This document shows, one piece after another, positions 54,462 through 64,000 of a stretch of 64,000 nucleotides of DNA (the stretch's first letter is position 1; each line of letters starts with the position of its first letter). The notes under the pieces were generated by a model, which worked only from the letters and a program-made list of their open reading frames with translations, was not told the origin of the DNA and did no database searches. Position numbers and translations under genes: made by a program. The stretch is from Porphyra umbilicalis (lineage: Eukaryota > Rhodophyta > Bangiophyceae > Bangiales > Bangiaceae). The stretch is taken from contig KV918827.1 of assembly GCA_002049455.2 (NCBI GenBank), positions 1 through 64,000 of the forward strand. Reading direction: 5' to 3'.

Positions 54462-55256
54462 GTCTTCGGGGGTCTCATAGGGCCTGACGGGGAGCCTCGC
54501 CCGAATCTGACATTTGGGCGGCATCGCCACGCTGGCCAATTGTCGACAGTTAGTTGCGACTCAAACAGACTCAGATATCGCTCGCCCCCGGGCGCTCAAT
54601 TTGTTTAAGTCGTGCAGTGCCCTGAAGCGAAGTGCTCACGATGATATCGTGATTACTCGACACAGGCAGCTCAAGCTCTCCCCTTTCGCATAGTCAAGAG
54701 CCACACGTCGTCACCGAGCCACCCCGCACACATCATGTGCAAGATACCCATAGCGCTCTCATGCAGCCGCAACATCGAAACATGCCTCTAAGCTTTTCAA
54801 ACAGCGTCCACTGCTCGAAACACTGTGATGACTTGGTTCGCAGGCGAGACAAAACGCGCATGAGCCTGTATCGCTTCGCTCAGGTTACTTCATAGAATAA
54901 ACCGACGTTCGTGTTTCACAAATGACAAGAGGGACGCCTATGGTTGGCTATCTTAGACCCATTTTGTGCAAGGAGGGATAGTATTTCATCCAGGGGTGCC
55001 AAGCGCGTTGTGCGGGCTGCACGGCTGGATGCTTCACGGCCGACTGATGTCCCGCCAACATCTGTGAAATCGTACTTACCTGCCACCCAGTTCAGCTTGT
55101 TTTGCATTTTCCGGCCTTCCTCTGCCTTACGGTCAAATCCTGGATACCACCGTGTGCCTAATATATGTAGAAGCATTGGTGATGGACTACGTTGCGGTAG
55201 TTTTGATATTTGATGGTTGACAGGTCCTTCGTTCGGAGGGGGGTCTGGGTGCTGGC
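54462..55256. other. stretch without a supported gene
   Basis: AT-balanced DNA. A 117-codon minus-strand frame at 54916-55269 has no domain and overlaps the hAT-like left end; not called. Confidence 0.4.
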
Positions 55257-56150
55257 TAGGGTTGCCCAACTGGTTTATCGTAATTGGTTAAAACTGGTTT
55301 ACATTGGGTAAAAATTAGACGTCGCTTGCAAACTAGTTTCGGATGCAAAATATTGGTTAAACTGGTTGTTTTTTAAATACGGAACAGTTGCGGTCACGTG
55401 ACCGGAATTGTCCCAGTCCTTTGGCGTTAAGTGCGTGACGAGTCCCAACTTGATGACGCGTGCACGACCGGATCCGACGACTCGTGTCTTCGTCTCTCAC
55501 ACCGGCCCCGTCGCCGACGCTTCCCGTGCTGCGAGCCCACCATGGCTCCACCAGTAGCCCTGCTGCCCGCGGCTGCCTCAGAACCTGCTACTACGCCGAC
55601 CACAGCCACACCAGCGCCGCCACCTGCGGCTCCAACCCCGTCAGATGGCGACGACGGCTCGACCGGTGGCCTTCCCCTGGCACCCCGTGCATCCTGGCAG
55701 ATACCTGAGGGTTCTGTTTGAGGACCCGTGCGGCAAGGCAAGAAGAAGATTCCTGTGTACGCCTACTTTGTCTGTGAGTTCAATAAGGACGGGAGCGGGG
55801 CCGCTGACCCGACACGGTACATCTGCGTTCACAAGGACCACAACGGTCATCCCGTTCGCGTGGCGCATTGCAAAAGTACCGCCAACCTCGAGCAGCATCT
55901 GGTCGGCAAGCACTGCATGACCGTGTTATCCACGCATGTGGGTGGGCACGCGGCGGGTGGACGAAGCAGTGGGCCTCGTGGCGGTGGCCCTGCGGTCGCC
56001 AACGCAAGCCCATCGCCGCGCAGAGGAGAAAGATGCTGGTGTCAGACGCGCTGCACACAGACAGCATCACATGTACTGGCAGCTCGAGCGACGTCCACAT
56101 ATCACCTACAAACGTATCACCCACAAACACACACGAGCACAATCCCATGT
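55257..56150 (+). mobile_element. hAT-like 5' fragment with BED zinc finger
   Basis: It begins TAGGGTTGCCCAACTGGTTT, like hAT terminal repeats, followed by several subterminal AACTGGTTTA or ATTGGTTAAA motifs (55270-55370). An ATG in good context (CCACCATGG, 55542) opens a protein with an Ala/Pro/Thr-rich leader, then IPVYAYFVCEFNKDGSG, YICVHKDHNGHPVRVAHC and STANLEQHLVGKH: the C-x-C/H...H pattern and the NL-x2-HL-x3-H end of a BED-type finger, which hAT transposases carry at their N-terminus. A TGA at 55719 interrupts the frame, and the catalytic part and right end are missing, so this is a dead fragment. Alternatively it is a domesticated BED protein. Confidence 0.5.
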
Positions 56151-57879
56151 ATCATACCATGCGGCTGGAAGTGATGATGAGGGATGATGCCACAACCCTA
56201 TGCGGTGCAGTAGACGGATGCCTACAACAAGTCAAAGACCAGCGTGGGTACAGCACATGGCACCAGTGACCAACCGACGACAGAGCGTTGGGCGGGGGCT
56301 CGAGGAGGGAGGTAGTCTTGCAACGGGCTCGTTAGGGGTGGCACCGAGAGCAACAGAGAGAACGGGAAAGGATAGGGTGGGGGGGGGACGAGTGTGGCGC
56401 TTGGGTCGGCGTGGCCTGGGAGAGTGGATTGCCCATGCCCAGGATTGGCCAACACGGCTGAGATTGACGTGCCGGCTGTCCGTGTGGTATTAATAACGTT
56501 AGTTCAATTACCAGTGTACTGAGACCGACCGTAGCCAAGCAATAAAGCGAGTTCTATCGCCGTCGCGGCGAGGAAGAAGACCTTTTGTTGAAGGGCATCC
56601 GATGGGGAGCCGGGTGGTGCCCACGACGGCGACCCCGGACCCACGGTGGTTTAATACAAACAACGGCACTGGTCGATCGACCATCCGATCAAGCGATCGT
56701 ATTGAGTGCCGGCAGACAGATAAGACAGGCAAGCAAACAAGCAATAAAAAATAAACAATGCGGAAGTAACCCCCCAAAGGGCGTGCCACAAGCCGAGTCA
56801 CACACATCCGTGGATTCGGCCAGTCAAGGGGGCTACTCGTGGCTAATTGCCAATTGGTAGCAGAGATATGCTACATACCTCCAACGCGAGATTCGAACCG
56901 TCCCGGTGAGATCCGAGAATGGTGGAACCCGATTGGGCAATCGCGGACTCTTACGGGCCCGCGCGGGCGTAACTGCCCGGGCGGCGGGAGTCGCGAAGGG
57001 GCGCGCCGCTCAGTCCCGATGGGGGGGAGGTGGCGGTTCGCCGGCGTCGGCCGCGACCGTCCGATCACGCACGCGCGTGCGTGCGTGGCGGGCAGGTTGA
57101 TCTGCGGGTCAGCTCGACGCTTACGCGCAGGCGTGCCGGCGCGGGCGGTTCCACGCGTGTGGGTACGTTGGTGCGGAGGCGGGCGCGGGTGCCAGGGTTA
57201 AGACCCTTGTTCGCGGCGGCGCGTCGAGCAGCACGTGCTGGGGTGACCATCGTCGGTGCCGTGTGGCGACAGCTTCGTCGGGGTTTGACTACCCCGGCGA
57301 GAAGGCGAAAGCCGGGACGCGGGTGCTTGTTGCCGAGGGGAAGGGGGGGGGGGGGGGGGGGGAAGGGTGCGTACCCTGCGGCCGGTGACCACCGTGTCTT
57401 GTACGGGTCTGCGGTTGTCGGCACGGGGCCATCCCGTGTCATCGTGCTCGCGCACAGGTTGAGGCCTAACGGCAAGGTTGAGTAGGGGTGCGCCGCCGCG
57501 AGGTGGCACACCGCGAGGTGGTGGGCCCGGTGAGTGTGGGTTTGCGCTGGGTGGGGGGGGCGGCGCGCACGGCGGCAAGCGCGGCAAGCCCGGCGGCGAC
57601 GGCGGCAAGGGCGGAAAGGCGCAAGGAAGGCAAGGTCGGCAAGGGCGGCAAGGCGCAAGGAAGGCAAGGTCGGCAATGGCGGCGATTTCGGAAACGCGGG
57701 CGGCGCGCCCTGCGGCAAGGCACAAGGGCGGCAAGGGCGGCAAGTCCGGCGGTGCGGGCGGAGCGCCCGGTGGCCAAGCCCGGCGGCGGCAAGGGCGGCA
57801 CGCCCGGCTGTGCGGGCGGCATGCCCGTTGGCCAAGCGCGGCGGCGCCGGTGATTTGCCTTGCGGCGCGGGCGATTTTT
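56151..57879. other. stretch without a supported gene
   Basis: Moderate GC to 56.9 kb, then GC-rich with a G-run near 57345-57361. Gly/Arg-rich frames on both strands come from imperfect GGCAAGGGCGGCAA-like iterations. No gene supported. Confidence 0.45.
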
Positions 57880-58540
57880 TTGCCTTGCGGCGAGGGTGAC
57901 AACAGCCGGCGGCGCGGGCGATTCGCTTTGCGGCGCGGGCGTCTAGGGCCGGTAGCGCGGGCAAGAGCGGCATTGGCCTGCTACGCGGGCGGTTTGCCTT
58001 GCTGCGCAGGCAAGGGTGGCAACAGCCGGCGATGCGGGCGATTCGCCTTGCAGCGCAGGCAAGGGCGGCAACGGCCGGCGACGCGGGCGATTTGTCTTGT
58101 GGCGCAGGCAAGGGCGGCAACGGCCGGCGACGCGGGCGATTTGCCTTGCGGCGCAAGAAAGGGCGGCATTGGCCTGCGACGCGGGCGGGTCGCCTGGCGG
58201 CGCGGTTGACGACAGCCGTTGGCGCGGGCGATTCGCCTTACGGCGCGGGCAAGGGTGGCAACGGCCGGCGACGCGGGCGATTTGCCTTGCGGCGCAAGAA
58301 AGGGCGGCATTGGCCTGCGACGCGGGCGGGTCGCCTGGCGGCGCGGTTGACGACAGCCGTTGGCGCGGGCGATTCGCCTTACGGCGCGGGCAAGGGTGGC
58401 AACGGCCGGCGACGCGGGCGATTTGCCTTGCGGCGCGGGCGTCGAGGGCCGGCATTGGCCTGCGACGCGGGCGGTTCGTCTTGCGGCGCGGGCGTCGAGG
58501 GCCGGCGACACGGGCAAGGGCGGCAACGGCCGGCGGCGCG
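57880..58540. repeat. GC-rich tandem array with a 141-bp higher-order unit
   Basis: Units at 58121-58261 and 58262-58402 are essentially identical 141-bp copies (start CGGCCGGCGACGCGGGCGAT); a third copy begins at 58403 and diverges after about 40 bases. Each 141-bp unit is made of about three related 47-bp subunits containing GCGGGCGATTTGCC, and older, diverged subunits extend to 57880 and 58540. 141 is a multiple of three, so long Ala/Arg-rich frames run through it on both strands; I do not take them as genes. It lies just beyond the 3' side of the gypsy element. Confidence 0.9.
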
Positions 58541-58804
58541 GCGCACGTGGCTCACGCCGTTGCGGGTGACGGACCCGATGTCGTTTGGTCCATTGACCCG
58601 GAGATGTATGTTCGCCTCAGCCTCGCGGCTCGTTCTGCGCGCACGTTGGCCCGACCGAGGTGGTCGATGGCATCCCGGTCATTGCTGACCAGAGTCCGTA
58701 CGACATTTGCGTCCGCAACGGCGCTCACGCGCACACTCGGCGTATCACTTCGCAGTTTCCTGTCAGTCATCATAGCGATGAAGGAAGTGGCATGCCAGCA
58801 TGGC

Positions 58805-61800
58805 TCATGGTGTGGGATTTGCATCCCTTGAGTCTGCTGATAAAAGCACTTCGTACTCGAAACATGCACGTATGGCAGTAGCGTACCAACTGGTGTTGGT
58901 CCATTGTGGTATTACCACGGTTGCTTCCTCTGTGGTTGTTACCAAGCGTCGAAGGACTGAGTCCAAGTGTTGCACCGGAGGTACCAGAAACCCGTTGGGG
59001 AGCACTGGTGCAGGGGGATCGCTCCCGATCAGTGTCGCCTGCGCGGACTTCGGCCACACATATGTGTACGGACCGTAAACACGGTTCAGCCGAGGGAAAT
59101 GCCGCAAGGCAAGTTGCGGATCATACGCAAAGTTGCGCGTCATGGACGGCAGAGTGGTCTTGAGCCACGCAACAGGAATTACTTCATTAATTGCAACGTC
59201 TGTACTTGACTCTGTCCACGAGACGTCGGCATGGATAACTCCGTCACCGGTAACATGGACATGTTGGATAGTGGGTATCCACGTGGCGTCCATGACGATG
59301 TTGGCCACGGTTGTGAGCCCGGCCTGTCGGCGACTTCGTCGCGTTGGCGTTTGCCACTCGTACCCCGGTACATGCTTCTTCTTCTGTCGAAGGAAACGCA
59401 CCACCAGGTTGCGGGGAAGGTTCTCCAGGGGTTCCCAGGTGTCGTCTTTCGACCCGTAGTCGAACCAGCGCACCTTAGCGCTATAGCTGTCACCCGTCTG
59501 GCGTAAGCCTAGGAGTTTGTCGATCACATACTCATCGGCAGTTGCCGGGGGGGACTTGCGTTGGTCTAGACCATCTAGCAAGGGGTGTGGAACCGTGTCC
59601 GTCGTCGTTGGACGAGAAGCTGGGGTGACATGGTCACTGCTGACGCGTTTCTCCTCGCAGTCAATGTCAATGACAAACGTGGAGGCGTCCGCGTCTGCGT
59701 CAACGACCACGAAGGCTCCAATGGCTTTGCTTTGCAGCTTGTTTTGCCGATCGTGGTTGGTCGTGTATTCGTAGTCGCCGATCTTGACGTCCGCATTGCG
59801 GGTTGCGACCCGATGGTCGAAGTTACGTTTGTAACGTTGTTGCGTCTTACGCAAGGCCTCGACCACGATGGGGATCTGCTTGCGCAGGCGGGCCATGAAC
59901 TCGCGTTTGCGAGCTAGGGGTGACCCATCCTTGAGCGTTCCCTTATTGGTAAGCGGAGTGCCCGGGGGCAAGTTGCGAACCGTGAGGTTGGGGATCCGCC
60001 TTGGGATAACAAGCTCAAATGGGGCGATGCCCGTCGACCGATGTGGTTGGCTATTATACGCCATGGTGATTACCGGGAGTAGCTCATCCCATCGTGATGG
60101 GTCGTCGGCGACGTAGTGTCGCAGCTGCGAAGCCATGGTACGGTTGTACCGTTCAACTTGCCCATTGGTTTGGGGATGATACGCCGTGGTGCGAACCGTT
60201 TCAATGCCAAGCATTTTCATCACAGCGATGAAGAAGTTCGACATGAACTGGGGCCCTTGGTCCGATAGGATCCGGTCCGGTGGCCTGTAGGCTGACACCC
60301 ACGTGTCGATGTTGGCTGACGCCACTGACATAGCCGTGATTCGCCGCGAGGCGACGCACTTGGTGAGCTTGGCGAAGCGGTCGGTGATAACCAAGATGAA
60401 GCGGTTGCCCTTCTTGGAGGCCGGGATGGGCCCAAAGATGTCAACGGATAGCTCCGTGAGGGGCTCGGTAGCCTGGAACAGGGTCAAGGGCGTGGTGTGT
60501 CGCCGCAAGGCGAGGCGGTTTTGCGCACACGTTGTGCATTTGGTGATGGTCGAATGAATATCCGTCACCATTGAAGGCCAGTAGTATGCCTTACGCATTG
60601 TGTAGTACATCCGGTTCATACCAGGATGGGCGGCCACGGTTGCGTGGTGCTCGAGGGTCAACACGCGTTCGCGTAGCGCTTTGGAATAACCAGTTGATTG
60701 CCGTAAGGCGCACGGCGGTACAGAGCGTGGTGCTCATCGCGAAAGAAGGCCTTGGCCGTTCCGCGCTCCACGCGAGTGGACATCTCGACGCAAAAGTCGT
60801 CTGTTTGTTGTGCTTCGACAACATCGTCGAACTCCACCGGTTCCGGTGTGTCGGTACCCGTGTACCTCCCCGTTTTTAAGCCGTTGGCCGTCTCGGCCAA
60901 AGCCAGACAAGGTATATCATCGTGGATATCTTCTGGCGGCGCCACCGTAGAGGCGCGCGACAGGAAGTCGGGCAAGTGGTGCGATGCACCTGGTTTATAA
61001 ACCATATCGAATGTGTATTCGGAGAGGCGAAGTCGCCATCGCATCAAGCGTCCGCTTGAGTCGGTCGTGCTGTAGATCCAGCTAAGTGCTTGGTGATCCG
61101 TTCGGATGAGGAACCGTTGTCCGTCGAGGAAGTTCGTCAACTTGAGGACAGCCCACACAACGCCGAGGCATTCTCGCTCCGTGGTGGAGTAGTTCTGCTG
61201 TGCAGCAGTGAGTCCTCGGCTCCAATACCCGACAGGGTGAAGCAGTTCGCCCGGCTCCTCTTGCAGGAGGGTACAGCCAACTTGGTCGGCGCATGCGTCC
61301 ACGTCAACGACGAGCTTCCGATGCGCCTTCGGCAAGGCAAGTACCGGTGGGCACAACAGTGCGTTGCGAAGGTCCTCGAAGGCGGCGATAGCCACGTCCG
61401 TCGGTGGTGGTAAATCCGATGGGATCTCGGCCCTAGTCAGGGCGTTCAGGGGCTTTGCTCGTTTGGCAAAGTCTTTGACAAACCGTCGATAGACGTTGCA
61501 CATGCCCAAGAAGCTTTTCAGCTGGGTCTTTGTGGTTGGGAACTTGGCATGCTTCAGAGCATCCACGTTCTTGTTGTGCACGTGCAGTTGTCCGGGGCGG
61601 ACAATTTGTCCTAGGTACTCGACCTCATCGGAGAACCACGTGCACTTCTCCAAGTTGAGGGTGACCCCGGCTTCGCGGAGGCGGTGAAGAACCGTGTCAA
61701 CATCTTTGACGTGTTGTTCCGCGTTTGCGGAGAAGATGATGACATCGTCTAAGTAGACGAGGCATATCTTCCACTTCAAACCCGAGAGGATAATATCCAA

Positions 61801-64000
61801 CGCGCGCTGAAAGGTAGCGGGCGCGTTCGTCAAGCCGAAAGGCATGGATAACCAGTGGTATATACCACAGTTCGTCGTGAACGCCGTCTTCTCTTGGTCG
61901 TCCTTCCGTAAGGGTACTTGCCAGTACCCCGCGGTGCAGTCGAGGGACGTGAACACCTGGGCATCTCCCAAGGAGTCGAGGCAGTCCTCCATCCGAGGCA
62001 ATGGATAAGAATCCTTCTTGGTGATGTTGTTTAACCGACGATAGTCGACACAGAACCGGGCTTTGCCGTTCTTCTTAGGTACAATTACCACGGGGCTTTC
62101 CCAAGCACTATGGCTAGGGGCAATGACGTTGAGCTTCAACATCTTGTTGATCTGATCAGCGATGATCTGCCGTTTGAACGGCCCGGTGCGGTAGGGTTGG
62201 GCCCGTATGGGCAGAGCGTCGGGAGGAGTGACGATGGCGTGCTCCGTAGCACGGATGACGCCAAGGGTTCCATCCCACATAGACGAATGCGTCTTCAGCA
62301 TGTCTCGAATCTGCTTTTGCAGGTACTCGGGTGCCTCACTGAGGTCGAGGTCCTCGAGTGGGTCACGACTCGCGTCGTCCGATGAGTTATCGGTTCCACC
62401 CTTTGGGGTGTTGTCATCCAAGACGGCGGAAAGCATCGGCCCTTGGTAGGGTTCTGCAAACCCCAAGGTAGAGTTCTTGCGAACAATGCCTTGGTCCTTG
62501 CCGAAGTTGCATAACTTGACCAGGAATGGTTCGTCCGGTTTGACGATGGCGATGCCGCGGGCGACTGCCATGGACATGTGTCGGCACAACCGAATGTTCG
62601 GTGTGATGGTAACCATACCAGGCGTGTCGCACGTGGCCATGATCCACTCCTCCTTGTGTCCGTTGACACGCACCTGTTTGCAGGCTCGAAACCGAGCGGG
62701 TTTATCTTGCCAGTGGCGGTCCCACGCGCTGTCGTTAAGACAAGCTAAGATCGGCGTTGGCCGAGGTTGCTCTTCCGTGCATCGCACGTGCTCTTGCCAG
62801 ACGATCTTGCGCAAGCGCGGCAGAATGCCCTCGATGTTTTGTTCAATGAACTCGGTGCCAAGAATGCACGGGACTGACAAGTTGTCGGCAACGAGGAATC
62901 GGTCAAATAGACGCACACCTCCGGTGTCTACATACAGATGTATGGCATACTTCGTCACAAGAAGATTGTTGTTTGCATCTCGAATGCGCGGAAGCGTAGT
63001 CAACTCTTCGGCGTAAGCCGCCCAGTTCGAAGGGAGAACACTAGTTCGCACTATGTTCACCCCGGCGCCCGTGTCTAAGACAGGGCGGCAACTTCGCATT
63101 ACGCGCAGGCATGGGCCTAACGTGGCTGCGATCTCATAGTGCCGAAGGGCACGACGTAAGAGTCTTGTCACCGTACGCTTTCGCGTTCCGCCGGGCAACC
63201 CCAAGTCGGGCACCCGGCCTAGACGTTTTTCGAGTCGTCCGCGGCGTCCGCCGGATGCTCGACCTCGTCTTCCTCGACGTTGCCGTCGGCAAGGGCATTA
63301 ACGCCGATAGGCGGTTGCCGACGCTCGCGAGGGCGATAAGGCTCTGCACACTGTGCGGCGAAGTGCCCCGGCTTGTTGCAGTTGTAACAGATGTCAGCCC
63401 GATTGGCTTGAGGGACGGCGGCCCGAGGGGGCGGCGGGGTGCGAACCGGTGTGAACGGTAGTTCCGTCGTCGTCCGCTGGTCTTGTGTCGCGTAAGCGAC
63501 TTTGATCGCCGTTGGGTGGGTAATCTTGAGTTGCAAACGCAGCTTGTTGGTGCCGTCCCAGTACATCTGGGCGGTGGCGACCGTCTCGGACAGGGTTCGG
63601 TCGGGGAACTTGTCGTTCAGTACCCGGACGTGCGCTTGCACAAGGTCTGAAAGACCAGTGATGAAGACGTCCCTAACGTCTTGGATGTCGAACAAACCGT
63701 TCAGGAGGTCGCATTGCGTTTCCACGCGATGACCTAAGGCCGTGGGCGCCTCGTTGTCTTGTTGCTTCATCGTAATGATGTCTTGATAGGCGTTAGCCAT
63801 AGTTGCGTGTGTCGCGTACTTCGAAAGAAGCCAGTTGACGGCATCTCCGTTTGTACGGATGGCGTAACGCTTACGTCCAAGGGTGCTGTTAAGCGCGCCG
63901 GAGAAGGCCATCTTGGCGTTGCCGGCTAGTCGAAAGACCATAAGCGGAAGGGCTTGACCGTGCGTCAGCCCAGCCGCGTCGCATGCGCGGCGAAAGGTCG
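58805..64000 (-). mobile_element. Ty3/gypsy chromovirus-type retroelement, runs off the right edge
   Basis: Minus-strand order: Gag (from beyond 64000 to about 63.2 kb) with a CCHC knuckle (CYNCNKPGHFAAQC), an aspartic protease (VLDTGAGVNIV, about 63.07 kb), a reverse transcriptase (about 61.6-62.2 kb: FCVDYRRLNNITKKDSYPLP, FGLTNAPATFQRAL, YLDDVIIFS), RNase H (about 61.0-61.3 kb: VVDVDACADQVGCTLLQEE, TDHQALSW), an integrase with its HHCC finger (HHATVAAHPGMNRMYY, CTTCAQ) and core (SVDIFGPIPAS, YHPQTNGQVERYNRTM; about 59.9-60.6 kb), and a chromodomain (about 59.4-59.5 kb: YVIDKLLGLRQTG, WEPLENLP). Integrase after reverse transcriptase plus a chromodomain defines a chromovirus. Some 190 residues follow the chromodomain, which is unusual. 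Gag and Pol are in different frames, as is common in the family; within Pol there is about one break. No long terminal repeat was found inside the window. Confidence 0.95.

Noticed and set aside
57065-58156. 363-codon minus-strand frame and several plus-strand frames across the GC-rich array
   Set aside because: They arise from tandem units whose length is a multiple of three; no domain and no consistent start.

Overview
The window looks like nuclear DNA of a GC-rich unicellular eukaryote. It carries Ty1/copia and Ty3/gypsy retroelements, several families of DNA transposons with terminal inverted repeats, a eukaryote-type RBR ubiquitin ligase and a DUF1749 (UPF0613) hydrolase. No spliced gene could be resolved with confidence, and the lineage (alga, amoebozoan or other protist) cannot be fixed from the sequence alone. 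Gene density is low: of 64 kb only about seven intervals hold convincing host genes, and most of the rest is transposon-derived or low-complexity.

Layout: 1-6.95 kb is an extremely GC-rich block with homopolymer C and G runs. It holds a small secreted protein (1517-1915), a DUF1749 hydrolase (2554-3728) and a secreted cysteine-rich protein on the minus strand (4553-5146). From 6.96 kb composition drops abruptly and MITE-like elements appear (7733-8287, 8362-8854). A bacterial-type methyltransferase lies at 12459-13163 and a membrane-anchored RBR ligase at 15373-16492 (minus). A 72-bp hairpin, a 1.5-kb element with 558-bp inverted arms, a pogo-like element and a short MITE fill 16.8-20.0 kb. 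An unrecognised low-complexity gene is at 20797-21873.

25.0-35.4 kb is the most unusual part. It contains a decayed KDZ/Zisupton-type DNA transposon (SWIM/CxC zinc clusters, a Ulp1-type protease, and a KDZ transposase C-terminus) together with blocks of a degenerate 54-residue (162-bp) coding repeat on both strands. 37.7-43.4 kb holds a nearly whole copia element with a 29-bp minisatellite beside it. A 1.37-kcodon Ala/Thr/Pro-rich frame follows at 43722-47840 (minus), then C-rich simple DNA, an LRR gene with acidic 10-residue repeats (50662-51798, minus), three MITE-like elements in a row (53.08-54.46 kb), a hAT-like fragment with a BED finger (55.26-56.15 kb), a 141-bp tandem repeat (57.9-58.5 kb) and a chromovirus-type gypsy element running off the right edge (58805-64000).

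Two cross-cutting signals stand out. Four gene starts sit just downstream of C-rich homopolymer tracts, and two conserved genes (DUF1749, RBR) change frame at long C or G runs, which points either to sequencing indels or to real homopolymer slippage.
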